Shown piece by piece: positions 21,101 through 32,796 of a stretch of DNA of 60,000 nt. Under the pieces are notes generated by a model. It saw nothing but the letters and a program-made list of their open reading frames with translations. It was not told the origin of the DNA and made no database searches. The stretch comes from Takakia lepidozioides. Lineage: Eukaryota > Streptophyta > Takakiopsida > Takakiales > Takakiaceae. How positions within the stretch are numbered: the first letter of the stretch is position 1; each line of letters opens with the position of its first letter. Position numbers and translations under genes: made by a program. The stretch covers positions 64,214,756-64,274,755 of the forward strand of contig CM060731.1 in assembly GCA_030704615.1 (NCBI GenBank), written 5' to 3'.

Positions 21101-24100
21101 AATGTCCAAACAAAACGAAGTTAGGCATAAAACTTCCCTGAACTTGTTTCCAGTTTGTGCCTTGGGTGAGGACCGTAAGGATGATCTGAGGGCTTACCTG
21201 CCCTCAGCACTAGACTGAAATTTTAACTCGGGGTGGGGAGTCTACCTTTGAACCATAAACAGATGCGCAGAGGAAGGGAATATTGTCAATGCCCAATGTG
21301 TGAGCGGCCTGAAGATACCATCATTTTTCTGATACAATGTCCGGGGTATTCCCATCAGAGAGTGACCCTCTTCAGGACCATCAAGCACATCGTCTCTGCA
21401 CCTCTGTTCACTAAACTTTCAGAATCTCAAGGCTGAGCCTATAGCCCTGGCCCTGTTGGGGTCTAATTGCTGGACAGCTCACACACAGCAGATTGATGGT
21501 TGTCTGAAGGGATTTGTAGAGGAGTTTTGGAAAGCCTGAACCAATCGTTTATATCAAGGGAAGTCTCACTACTGGAGTGAGCCTCACAAAGTTAGGGTCT
21601 GTTAAACTGGGTGCGGGTGGGGTATATGGCAACAAGGCTATGGCAAACAATGTGTCATTAGTACATTCTCTCCAGCACATTCTTCTGCTGATGTTCACTT
21701 GGTCATAATGGGTACGAATCAGGTTTATAGATGGCTCCAATTAGACGGGTTACTAGATATGAGGCTTATTGGTTTAGCTCACAAAACTTGCTGTAATGTA
21801 TGTGTTGTGTTTGGGTGCTTGTAGGAAAGTGCAGACAGCACAGGATCAGAACTTGGGCCTCCTGGGAAGGATGCATTGCTGGAAGAAGCATGCAAGAAGT
21901 ATGATGCTGCTACCCGCCTCTGTCCCACCCTACATGAGGTACCTGATGACTACTCCCTCATGTGATGCACTGAACCACTGCATGAAGGACCTTCCATTGT
22001 TCTAAGATATCAATTGCCAGATTTTCACTTTGGACTGGGTCTATTGAGTATGTGCGTCATGTTTACATGTTTTCTAATTTCTTAAAAAGGGAAACACCTG
22101 GCAACAACTCCTCACAAATGGGGCCCTTTACAGTGACAGAAACAATTAACCTCTTCCAAAATAACCCGCAATGAGGCTCCATTCACAAGGCTGCCAAGGA
22201 ACAAGAGCACTCATGCAACAATTTGAACCCAAAATCACCAAGGTGGCACACAGTGCACTATCCAACTGAGCTACCCGCGCATGTTAGAATGGTAGATTGC
22301 AAGAGAATGTGACGTGCAGATTATTTCTTTTTTTGTATTTAACGACTTCTATGTTGTCGGGCAGGCCTTTTACAACTGGGCGATAGCAATTTCGGATCGG
22401 GCCAAGATTAGAGGCCGCACAAAAGAGGCAGAAGAACTCTGGAAGCAGGTGCACCATTATTTTTCACAAATTTGTTGACGAGGATCTTGTTGTTCTAGCA
22501 GATAACAGAGTCTGGTGGACTGGTACTCTCTCATTGGTTTGAGTGGCCTGGTCTCCTAGACTCCTGAATGTTGCTAAAGTGTTTCCATGTTTCTTTGAAA
22601 GGTCTGGACACTCTGTGCTTCCGACTTTTTTCAAACATTACCTGTAGCTTTCAATCACTGCAATTGTCTTTGATTCTCTTTTTACAATCTTGCAGGGTAA
22701 GTACTCTGGTGTTCAACGTACTGATTCACACACATGATGGATGCAGGCGTGCGACAGATACGATCGGTCAGTGCAACTAAATTGGAACAGTCCTCAGGTT
22801 GTTTTGGCACCTCCTGTTCTTTTACCTAGAACAACTTGTCGTGCTGCTAGATATTGTTCACATCAATTTTGCATTTGTTGTGGGGCCAGTGGCAAGGAGG
22901 GAAACAGGCTGAGCTGCTCATCCCACCAGTTCATAAGGAATAGGGGTATTTAGACTTGTGGATATATCCCTGTTTATTTTATTGCAACAAATATTCTGAA
23001 CCAAAATTTTCTTGTGAGCAGGCTTTGAACAATTGGGGTCTTGCTCTTCAGGTAAATCTCTCTGTCCGTCTGTCTGTCTGTGTCTCTCAGTGGCAGGATC
23101 TGCTACAGGCTTATCAATAGACATTGCTTTTATATTTATACAGCTAAATATGTCTCTCATCAATACTACTGTTCCAGTCTAATTTCTCACATTGGAACTA
23201 TGCAAATAACACAGGTTTTGAACATCTCAAAAGGTAGCATTGGTTTTTCAAAATACATGTGAAGAAAAGTGGCAAGTCCTTTAGGGTTTATGATTTGAGC
23301 ATCTCTAAAGTTTTGTGCATGTTCCTGCATTGTCCATTTCTTGTTCTTTGAATGGCCAGCATCTTCAGGCCCAGTGTGTCCAGACATTTGTTTTCTCAGT
23401 TAAATGCTCTGTATGCTCCATGTTAGTGAATTGCATAACGTATACTGGTCTTGGCTCACTCTTCTGTTGGAATACCTGATGTAGGAGCTGGGTGCCATTG
23501 TCCCACTTAAGGAGAAACGTGCAATTGTCAGAAAGGCAATCAGGAAGGTAATGTTACAAATGATGTTTTTGTTCATGTGCGCTCCTTACGTCTGATTAGC
23601 TGGTATGGCGAGCATAAGTCTTGAGGCCTGAGAGTGTAGTTTGCTGATCTGCAGTGTTACTTTTGTAACGAGTCTAGTGCTCCACACATTGCGAGAGGAT
23701 TTGAGCATCGCTATTGGCTCAAGTGTTCTTTCAACAGATTGTAAGTCATTGCAGGTGTCTCATCCCGCTTGGACAGTCCCCAGAGAGAAGGCAAGGATAA
23801 GAATTTTTGAGGGAACGGTTCAGGAGCAATTCGAGAGAGTGAGACCATCAATTAAAGTTTTCTCGTGTGTGTGGGTGGGTCTTGTGAGCATTTCAGTTCC
23901 GGGCAGCAATTCAATTGCGTTTTGACTTTCACCGTGCTGTTTACAACTTGGGCACTGTCTTGGTGAGCAAATCAAGGACTTGACTTCTATTTGTTGGTAG
24001 TTGCGTGCACCCCACACCTTGACCTTTGTGACTTTTTTTGAGAGTGGAGATACATATAAACTGTGAGATGAGTTAGGATGCAATCCACTTGCCTTTACAT

Positions 24101-26167
24101 AGGATAGAATTACCATGGGCTATGATACCAGCATTGCTACCAGGAGTGCTACCAGAAGAGATACAGGCTGTTGAAACTCTTTGTTTTCTGGCAGTATGGG
24201 TTGGCAGAGGATACGTTACGGAGTGGACGGAAGACAAGTCCGAAAGAGCCAACGCCGACAGAGCTCTACAGCCAGTCTGCCATCTATATAGCTGCTGCAC
24301 ATGCTCTCAAACCTGACTACCCGGTACATTTCTGGTCCTCACCAGTTGGAAGGGTATATATATTTTTAACACCCGGCGGCCTCGGGTATTGGAATTTGTT
24401 CGATTCGTGATGTCTCCATGCTCTCCATTTAGTGTAAGGTAGCTCAAAAGCGTCGAAGAGAATGAGGGATGGAAGTCCACCGTGGACCAAGTCACAAAAC
24501 CTGAAAAGCAGTGTTTCTACAGTCCTTGGGTGCTTTGTGTAGAACTGACTCATGGTCTCAATACCATTTGGAGCTTGGCACAGATCATGAGGGACTGGCG
24601 TTAATAGCTCACTGGAAACTGGGGCTTGCAGTGGACTGATATTGTTAAGGAACACATCAAGTTCGTACTAAATAAATTGAATGCTATATCATCTCTTGCA
24701 GCATGGAGCTGCCAAGCAGGTGCTATAGCTCGCAGCAATATTTGCAAGAGCAAATTGCCAAAACTGTAGCAGCCCTCATCCCATTGCCCGCAGCTCTGGG
24801 CCCCATGGAATCTTTAGAACACTGAGAAAACTAAGATACAATTGTTTGATTTCTTGGTTGCAAAAAGGTTGTACTGACAGTGGTACTACTGGGGATGGAA
24901 TTGCAGGTTTACCGGAGTGCTTTGCGGCTTGTACGCCCAATGGTAAGAAATTTTCTTGCTAATAACAGTTTCAATGTTATCAATGTTTACTTTGGTGGAT
25001 AAACATGACAGCTTTGCTGTCTCATGTCTGATAGAGAGAGAAGAAATAAAATATTAATGTGTTGCAGGAAACCCCTAAAATCGAATGAAGGTGGAGTATG
25101 CTGGTAAGCTATAAATCATTTTCAAAGAAGGAAAGAAACTTGAAGACATCCACTCGTGTTTGCAAGGGGCCATTAGACAGTACAGCAAGGGAGAGGGATA
25201 GTCAATGATGTATCTGGTTCTTACTTCCAAATTTGATGATTGCAGCTGCCGTTGCCCTACTTAAAAGCAGGGTGGTTGACAATTCCTCCTGCAGGGGACT
25301 CACTTGCTCCTCACAGCAATTGGATGCAGCTGTGGTTTGTTCTTGACCACGAGGCCCTTTATGAGGTGCACTTCACCTATTAGTCTCTGGACAGTCTTCA
25401 TTGGGTTAGCTTTAGCTTGTGTGTTTTCCAATTCAAGCCATGGGTTGTCAGAGTCCTGAAGTCTTTTAATTGGTATATGATGTTGTAGTTTTGTGGAAAT
25501 TCCTTTATTTAGAGCTTGTATAAAATTGCTGTATTCTCGCTCTTGCAGATTGAAAAAGTTGATAGGAAATCATTTGCTCAGAGCTATTCAAGGCGCTCCA
25601 GCACTGTCTTACCTGAAAGTAGCAGTGCTAGCTCATCTGCAAGGCCATCGATTTTCAGAATAGAGATGGAGGACATTGTGTTCATGGCACCTTGTTCAGA
25701 TCTCAGCCTTCCGGCAGGGGGTGGTTTCTGCATCAACACTGCTTCGGGTGTGAAGTATCTGGTCTGCCATCCTCTCTCCATCCCTTCTTTCTCCCTTCCC
25801 TGACCCAAGTGCAACTGGCAGTGCAACTGACACTGTATGTGTTGCAATTATACTAAACTTAAACATCATCCTTAAATCAAGTCCAGTCCTTAAGTTAATC
25901 CTCCATGCTCCTGTAACTGTATTGTTTTTGGCTCATGGCAAGCTTTCACTCTAATTGCCTTATGGTCTTGAACCAACTGGCACCTGCATTGCGGTCTCCA
26001 TATCCTCTTCTTCAAAGTGCGCTCGGTACTTTCTAAGACTTTGTTCATGTGTACAGATTGCAGGTACATGGGAAGGGATGGACGGGTGGGTGGATGCCAT
26101 TCGGTTGGTGTACACCATTTATGCACAGGGGAAAATGGACGCTCTTGCTGGAGTGCTGGCTGGTTGA
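18173..26167 (+). CDS. HLB1: HLB1 homologue: TPR protein of trans-Golgi/early endosome trafficking and actin (14 exons)
   Basis: Exons: 18173-19113, 20079-20141, 20416-20485, 21825-21938, 22365-22448, 22747-22797, 23022-23051, 23485-23547, 23897-23962, 24195-24323, 24907-24942, 25246-25365, 25549-25761 and 26057-26167. All phases close, giving 696 aa. Exon 1 encodes a disordered acidic N-terminus with repeated ENGxEE blocks. Exons 2-10 carry TPR-like helices with strong plant HLB1 signatures: [76 protein letters not shown] and [17 protein letters not shown]. Exons 11-14 form a conserved C-terminal part that looks PH-like ([20 protein letters not shown], then [17 protein letters not shown]). 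In Arabidopsis HLB1 acts at the trans-Golgi/early endosome with MIN7 and links trafficking to actin. The start is the ATG in CCATGGCT; an in-frame ATG two codons upstream is possible. The exon 2 acceptor (TTTACAG at 20072-20078) is the least certain border. Confidence 0.9.
20880..21560 (+). mobile_element. LINE 3'-end fragment (zinc-knuckle copy 1) inside an HLB1 intron
   Basis: Broken plus-strand frames read [19 protein letters not shown] and then [27 protein letters not shown]. This CxxC-x(n)-C pattern is typical of the region after the reverse transcriptase in non-LTR elements (CPxC...ED..HFL..CP.Y...R). Stops and frameshifts are frequent. It lies in the 1.3-kb intron between HLB1 exons 3 and 4. 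The wider insertion may span about 20545-21680, where the segment GGCTAYGGCAAACAA followed by a CTCTCTCCAGC stretch occurs at both ends. Confidence 0.6.
22078..22280 (-). mobile_element. tRNA-derived SINE, copy 1 (HLB1 intron)
   Basis: The minus strand begins GCGCGGGTAGCTCAGTTGGA (box A / D-arm), followed after about 35 nt by GGGTTCAAATT (box B / T-arm). The body contains GAGCCTCATTGCG, GAAGAGGTTAATT and GGCCCCATTTGTGAGG, and it ends near GGTGTTTCCCTTTTTAAG. The anticodon arm does not fold, so this is not a working tRNA. Two related copies lie at 38690-38790 and 39321-40464. Confidence 0.7.
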
Positions 26168-26829
26168 TAAATTGTGTGATTGCTTGCCTTGGAACTTGCC
26201 TCTCAAACCAATAGGCTCGACTTGGTCATTTTCTCCTGTAGAGAGTGGCTCCGAGAGCATCAACCGTTGATCTAATGGTGCTATGCAGCTATGAAGCAGC
26301 TTATGGTTTGGGTTTGAGTATATTGATAGCTTATCCTCCAAAGGGCGCATTTCTTTCTTGCACTGATGAAGACTATTTTTGTAAGATCGTCGATGTTAAG
26401 ATTCTCTCTTGTATGACGGAAATCTGCAACTCTCCAATCTTTGGGACTTTAGTTGTGATGGAGTGGATGCGGATAAGGCCATTCCTACTCATGTACTTGA
26501 TCGCGCTTGTAGTGGCTGGAGGTGGTGCCATGTTACAAGTCTTGAGCACATTTTTTTATAGTCTTGCTAACTATATGTGTAGTTGGGGTCTACTCATTTT
26601 TAATTTTATGATGAGTTGTCTATTAACAAGTTTTCTCTTCTCTCTCTCTCTCTAAGATCAACTATGCAACGGCGCTGTCAAGAATGCAGGCCGACAAGTG
26701 CCTCTGTGAGCGTCTTAATGGCACTTGCGGGAAAATAATCTAAGCCCTGGTGGGTGCGAAGCGAACCTCAGAAGATTCCAGGAGGGTTAGTTTCCTGTGG
26801 TGTACATGGCCAAGCCAACATTCGCAGGG

Positions 26830-27310
26830 AACGACAGGAGTACATTCTGTGTGTGTCTCTCTCTCCCTCCAGCATGTAATTTTCCTGACAGTCTGTGACA
26901 TCGGTGAGTACCTTGAGGATAATCTCAAGGGCTTACCTACCTTGGTGCCAGACTGAAATCTGAACCAGCAGGAAGTTTACTTTTAAACCAAACACAGGCA
27001 GAGGGGAAGAGGAAGAGGGGAAGAGGAAGAGGGGATTGTACTTGTCCAATATGCGGGCAGCTTGTAGACAATATCCATTTTCTGAAACATTGTCAGGAAT
27101 ATTTTCACACCAGTGACCCTCGCCAGGAGCAGCTAGAAGATTGCCCCTCAGCTATGTTCAGCACCTTGAAAATCTTGAGGCTAAGCCTAAAGTCTTGGCC
27201 CTGCCCGGATTCTAAGCTGGGCACCTCACACAGGGCAATCTACTGGTTGTGAAGACTTTTCTGGCAGATATTTGGAAAACCTAAACTAATTATCTCTATG
27301 ATGGTCCACA
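26830..27310 (+). mobile_element. LINE 3'-end fragment (zinc-knuckle copy 2), downstream of HLB1
   Basis: Frames read RGRGDCTCPICGQLVDNIHF-KHCQEYFH and then LRLSLKSWPCPDSK, paralleling copy 1 ([24 protein letters not shown]). The preceding DNA ATCTCAAGGGCTTACCTACC also matches copy 1 (GATCTGAGGGCTTACCTGCC). This is a second, equally broken fragment of the same or a close family. Confidence 0.55.
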
Positions 27311-27696
27311 GTTTCAGGTAAGGCATGGGTAACTTAACTTGCATCTGGGGCAATTCAGGGGCTGCTCACTATGTACAACCACATGCCAAGGGCCTTTACC
27401 ACCCCCTTTGTATATTGGAGGGTAAATTACAGTGGTTGCTGAAGGGCAAGGATTACCTTTAACTTTGTCTTTAACTTAATTTGGTGTCAAAGTTTAAGGG
27501 TAAGTTATCAACTAGATAACTCATCACCGCCAGGTAAGACTTACTTACAGGTAAATTGTACATGTAAGTAGGGCCATAAGTCTTACTATCCCTCACAAAG
27601 GTACTATCTTCTTCATGTAGCCCAGTGGTAATGGGCACATACCACGTTGGATGTGGTTGTGGGTTGAAACCACGGTCTGGTGTGTCATGTACTAGG

Positions 27697-27817
27697 TAGC
27701 GCACTGGAGCACGGCCGCTACGGGCCGTAGCAGGAGCTGTGCATGGCGAGACGCGGGAGCGTCGAGCCAGTCACAGCGACCTGCTACTACCCATAGCGGT
27801 CGCGCTCCAGTGCGCTA
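27697..27817. mobile_element. 121-bp GC-rich foldback (MITE-like) element
   Basis: The ends are TAGCGCACTGGAGC and its exact inverse at 27804-27817. The two 58-bp arms pair over nearly the whole length (CCGCTA, GGG, GTAGCAGG shared) around a central GACGCGGGAGCGTC. It is strongly GC-rich in an AT-rich setting. No clear target-site duplication was identified. Confidence 0.6.
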
Positions 27818-28229
27818 GGACATAATGTCACTGTCGCTAAGGATGGAGCAGGTCATAAAGTGACCTGCTGAGTAGGTCTTTCAGCCCTGTCACATCATAA
27901 AGGACACACGAAGGACACAAAATATGAGATGAAAAGAACGACACATACTACATGAAATAGCATGCCTCCTCGTACGCAATCAAAACCTACCACGTCAGCA
28001 TGATGCGCACGGCAGTGCATTACGAGGTGTCCACCTTTCAGCTGGAAGGCAGTAGCCTTGTGGCGAAGTGACACCATAAGTTACGCTCCCTTCGGGAGGC
28101 GTCATATTTTTTTTTCTTTTACTTTTTCTTCTCCATCTTGCTCCGTCCAAACTAGGTGTGGGTGATGGTGGCATATAAAGTCTTACAAGTACATGTTCTC
28201 TCTCTTTAGCTGAAATTGGGGGGCCTATG

Positions 28230-31200
28230 GTAGCAAACAATGAATACATTTTTCCTCCCTCTATTCCAGGGCATAGGGTTTATGTAGACAAGCTTATGGA
28301 CAACGCCGCCAAGTTAGTGGAGGTGTTAGCTATAGCGTCAGCAGTAGCAACGCAAAGCGAGCAAGCGGATGTTGCAACGGTGCGCGCCATGCCAGTCAGG
28401 CGGCCTCGATCGGCTCGTCCCTTGTCTCATTCAGCCCCGACGTCGTATAGACAGCCAGCTCCAGATCTCACACAACCCCTTTACTGCCTACTCCACCATC
28501 CCTATCAGTTGGCTCCCGAGAGCAACGAGAGGTGCTGAAGACAGCTGCAACTGCTCCTGCTGGAAGACCCCAGGGCCAACGTATTCCTACCCCCAGATCA
28601 CATTTTCCTGATGCGCATCAGAGTCCAAGCTCCAGACAAGTTTAAGAAGATTCGTCATCTACACAACAGTCTTCTCCATAGTGGATTCCAGGTTCTTCCA
28701 CTGGCGCCCCACTGACTGAAGAACTTCCACCGTGTCTGTTGAGCCCTCCCCCACTGCGCCTCTCAGGTAGGGGTTGCCTTCTTCTCCAGTTGTGCAGCGT
28801 GCATTGGCGACCCCATCTCTCTTCCCCAATAGCAGGCGCCTATCCCGGCAGACCGTACCCCGTGCCCAATTTGCGGTCATCTTTTTGCGCGTATCAGAGG
28901 GCTTGCGTGACATCTGCGCACATGTGCGGCTCTTCATCAGTCCCACACAGATGATATTTCTCCTTCCACCTCCCGCCTCTGCATAGCATTGGCTTTCAGC
29001 ACTAGATGTATTGGGCGCATTTCAACTGCCAAGGCCTCATCTTTATATAAGAATTACGGTGGCACTTCGTCATGAGGTCCAACTGGCACTCCGTCTGCCC
29101 TTAGACAGGTTGGCTATGATCCTGCTGATATACCAGCATGGTATCTTTTCTTGTTATTCCTCAGTGGTGTTTGGTTTTGCCCCATCGCGGCGGTCAGTCA
29201 GGGCATAAAGAGACACGCATCTGTCTTTGTTGTTTCTTATCTGGAGATTGGGAGAGTTTGCAAGATGAGCATCAATTACGAGCACTAGCTCTTGCGGCAC
29301 GCGCCCCTCCGGCTTCCTCCACGCAGCCACCCATATCCGTCCACAGACGACTTCATCATAGTCTCATGTTAGGCCGCATTGGCGAGTACTCACGCGCGGC
29401 CAGGGCTTTGGCACCTTTCACACTTGCACCTCCATCAGCGGATATTGTCACTACCCTCGAAACCCTTCACCCATCAGCTCATGATATCATTCCGCTTTTT
29501 GTCAAGGACTTCGAGCCAGACCAGGATTTCCAGCTAGATCGGGAGGTCTTCACTCAGGCCTTCACATGCAGTCCCCATCTTACAGCGGTAGGTCCTTCCG
29601 GTCTCCTGTATGAACACTTACGCGACTGTTTCTCTCCATATGACTCTGCCAGTGGCTTTTCTCAGTTATTTCAAAGTTTGCTCCTTTATTGTTGCCGGAC
29701 GTATCCCTGCCCCAGTGGCCCGTCTCTTTGGGGCCTCCAGATTGTTGGCTATGAGGTGCAGGTTGACGTCACCAATGTTTTCAACACTGTATCACGGGCA
29801 GCTATCTTTTAGGAGCTCCATTCAGCCGGGGAAGATTTCCACCAGCTCATTTCGTTTGTTCGATTATTCTATGCATCCACCACTCCCCCTACTACAGTCA
29901 TCATTCTCGCCTAGGTGAGTGCTCAATCATTCAATCCGAGGTTGGGACCTGCCAAGGCGACCCTTTAGGAGGACTTTTGTTTGCCATGGCTCACATCCGC
30001 GCGCACCCTCACGGCTTTTACACAAGTACACCCATCTTGCCTTTTTCCGATGGTGGCTGACGACACGCACATCGTAGGCCCTGCCTCACATGTAATTCCA
30101 AATTACCATCATTTTATTATCCAACTCTGTGCCGTGGGTCCGTAGTGCAACCTCGCAATATGCGGTGTGGTCTTCGTCCGGTCTACCTGGAAATTTTGTC
30201 CCCACTGCTCACTTCATTGCTCCGCCCAATGACATCAGAATCTTGGGAGTCTCTTTTGGCACCACCCAGTTCACAAAGTCATTCCTGGAAGATGCACTCC
30301 ACCAGGATGTCACCCGCGCCGATCTCCTTATTAGGCTCGGAGATGTACATGTAGCATATAGAATCTTGACGACCAAATGTTTCCTTCAGCGTCCCTCATA
30401 TATCTTGCGCATTGTTCCACCCAGCCTAGATTTCCTACACTTCTTATCTGGGTTTGATACTACCATGATGACTATTTTCGGGAGATTGTTAGGACCAAAA
30501 GCTCTGGAGGGTACTCAGGGACTTTTGCCACGGCAGCAAGCCACCCTGCCCATCTCTTCCGGTGGTGTGGGTCTTTTGTCCACTGTCACTACAACCCCGT
30601 CAGCCTTCCTCGGCAGTTGGGCGTTGGTTGCGCCAGCCCTCGCTTCACGATTTCTCTGCAACCATCGTCCTTTCTTTACGGATGTTGTTGCGCATGTCGA
30701 CAGTGACATTTTACCCTTCCAGCAGTATCTCCGCTTTGCAAGAGATCTTCTTCCAGCACCGGCGCGAACATGTCTACCACCATTTGAGGAGCTGGTTACT
30801 CAAGGTCTCGACCATCTTCAGGAGTCCATTTTCGAACGCGTGCACCGTTATTCTTTTTCCAGCATGCTCTCAAGAGTTGTTTCTGAGTTGCATCGGGCCC
30901 GACTTCTATCATGCGCAGGACCTGGAGCAGGGGCATGGTTGGCAGCACGACCCACTATCACACCTTTTCGCCTCTCATCCCCTGTTTTTACTACTGCGCT
31001 CCGCCTTCGACTCGGTTTGCCTCATCATTCAGCATTGGGCCTTCAATGGTGCGTCTATCGTCAGCCCATCAATGACCTTGCCATCCACCTCCTCAGTTGT
31101 CTATGTGGTGGCGAGCACATTGCATCTCATGATGTGGTTCGCGACGCAGTGGCATCGATTGCTCGAGAGGCAGGGTATCATGTACTGCATGAGCAACCTC

Positions 31201-31290
31201 ATCTACGATCCACGCTCATGTTCCACTCTACACGGCGTCGTGTTGACTTCGTCCTCTCTAGATATAGTAGCTTAGTAAGCTATAGTAATA
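28230..31290 (+). mobile_element. Non-LTR retrotransposon with restriction-like endonuclease (RLE-type LINE), degraded
   Basis: Order on the plus strand: a degenerate C2H2 zinc finger (TPCPICGHLFARI at about 28850); a pre-RT region with GRIGEYSRAARAL, HDIIPLFVKDF and AVGPSGLLYEHLRDC (29138-29640); reverse transcriptase motif A VDVTNVFNTVSR (about 29763); TCQGDPLGGLLFAMAH (about 29950); the catalytic box ADDTHIVGP (about 30055); a thumb/C-terminal ORF of 421 aa (30129-31394). The last ORF ends with H-LLSC-LCGG and SHDVVRDAVASIAREAGYH then RRRVDFVLS, the CCHC-plus-PD-D/E-K arrangement of R2/CRE/Utopia-like elements. At least four frameshifts and a deletion before motif A inactivate it. The CxC of the zinc knuckle is changed to CVY. 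Ends are approximate. Confidence 0.75.
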
Positions 31291-31299
31291 AACGGTTAA

Positions 31300-32796
31300 G
31301 TAGCTTCTTTGGTTCTTGTTCTTCCCCCCTCTTTTGGGAACTTCTCATCCTATGTACGTTCACCCATTGTACATGTTCTAGAATCTTAGGGTAACACATC
31401 CTACGACCGTTCATCTAGAGATGACGGAAGATTTAACGGTGCATTTTTGTCGTTTTTACCCCGGATAAAATTGATAAGATGGCCTATATGGGGGGCATCT
31501 AAACACACTTGGAAGTGTGTGATTTGATGAAGTCCACTCAAAGTTATGGAGTTTCAAAGTTGAACCAATCAGAATGCTTGTGTGAACTTTGAGCCCTATG
31601 ACCAATCACAATTTTTGGGGGGGTCTATCAAACAAGCCAAGTGGCAAAACTGAGCAGTCTTGGGCTCAGCAATGGTCGCTCATGCGACCCGACCCAAGCA
31701 GTTACGAGATGAACGGTCATAGGTACTATAACGGTCATAGGGTGCTCTACCCTTCAGGGTTTCATCATGAGTGGGAGAAGGTTAGAGAGGTTATAGCAGA
31801 TAGAAGAAGCAATGTGTCCGATCGTCCCGGATGGGAGGACGTGAAGATCGTCCCGGTTAATGTCAAGATGTTGTTGTGAAACTGGTCATGTAGCAGTGTA
31901 GACTAGGGTGGGCATTACTGAGTTTGCCCTAGTGCTCTGCAGCGAGAGTGGAATGTTTTGAATTGAAATTTCTCGCACGATAAAGACAATAATAATCATC
32001 AGCATCTGGCTGTACTTGTACTTGGTACGTAAACAATGCAATTTCTACAGATATTTTCACTTTCATCATCCGGTTGCTATCAATGCCTGCTCCATGCCAC
32101 AACAACCTACTCTACAAATGCAGTATAGAGACAAACAGACAACTTCCTTGCTTAAGTTTAATTATCCTAAACCACTTGATAGGTCATGGCTGGTAGACAA
32201 CTGACATTGATTATTGGTTGGGTGATGGTTCTTCTTTTCTTGTGCATGAAGTCAAACAGATGTATACTCTAAATCCAAGTTGGGCAGATTTTGATGTACA
32301 ATGCATGAAATCCAAAGAAAAATTCTCAAATGATATCTGCAGCAATTAGAAGCAATGCTTCAATCTGCTCTACTGAAAGAGCAGCTTAGTTGGTTTTGAA
32401 CCAAGATACGACCAAATAAATCACTCCATGACACGATTCCAATTCTAGCCCAAAAGGCTGTACACAGACAGGAGCTGTGGCTCATGATATGGAGAGCCTT
32501 ACATAGCCCAATCATCCTGTGTGCACTGCAACCCCGAGTTGAAGTTTCAATAAACATCTTTCACCCTCTCACAAATTGTTGATCTACTGATTTAAACAAG
32601 TTGGCTGAAAAGCCCAACCGGAATCCTCGCTGTGGAAAGATTACATGGAAAAACTTTTGAGTGTCCTTGCTAGACTTGTTCAAACAAAGGGAATCCCCTT
32701 CCCTGTTTTCTCCTTTGAAGGGGTTGGCTTAGTTGTACAGTTGAATGCCAGTAAGTATGACGATACTTACATTCGCACTCCATTAACAAATACGGT
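31300..32796. other. Intergenic, 3' flank of the aminotransferase
   Basis: No gene was recognised. A 96-codon plus-strand frame at 31589-31879 contains a short direct repeat (ACGGTCATAGG twice) and no family motif. The last few hundred bases before 32797 are probably the aminotransferase 3' UTR. Confidence 0.35.

Larger units (their letters stand above)
26170..28220. other. HLB1 3' flank and intergenic
   Basis: The first few hundred bases after the HLB1 stop are presumably 3' UTR. A (CT)n tract lies at about 26636-26654. Apart from the LINE fragment and the foldback listed separately I see no gene. Confidence 0.4.

Noticed and set aside
22250-22280. A tRNA gene on the minus strand (TAGCTCAGTTGGATAG)
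   Set aside because: Boxes A and B are present, but the acceptor and anticodon stems do not pair and the sequence continues into a shared repeat body, so it is a SINE head.
30562-31275. 237-codon plus-strand frame
   Set aside because: It is an out-of-frame overlap of the RLE-LINE C-terminal ORF; only the other frame has family motifs.
31589-31879. Possible gene ending in WEDVKIVPVNVKMLL
   Set aside because: No start context, no introns, no recognisable family, and it contains a short direct repeat.
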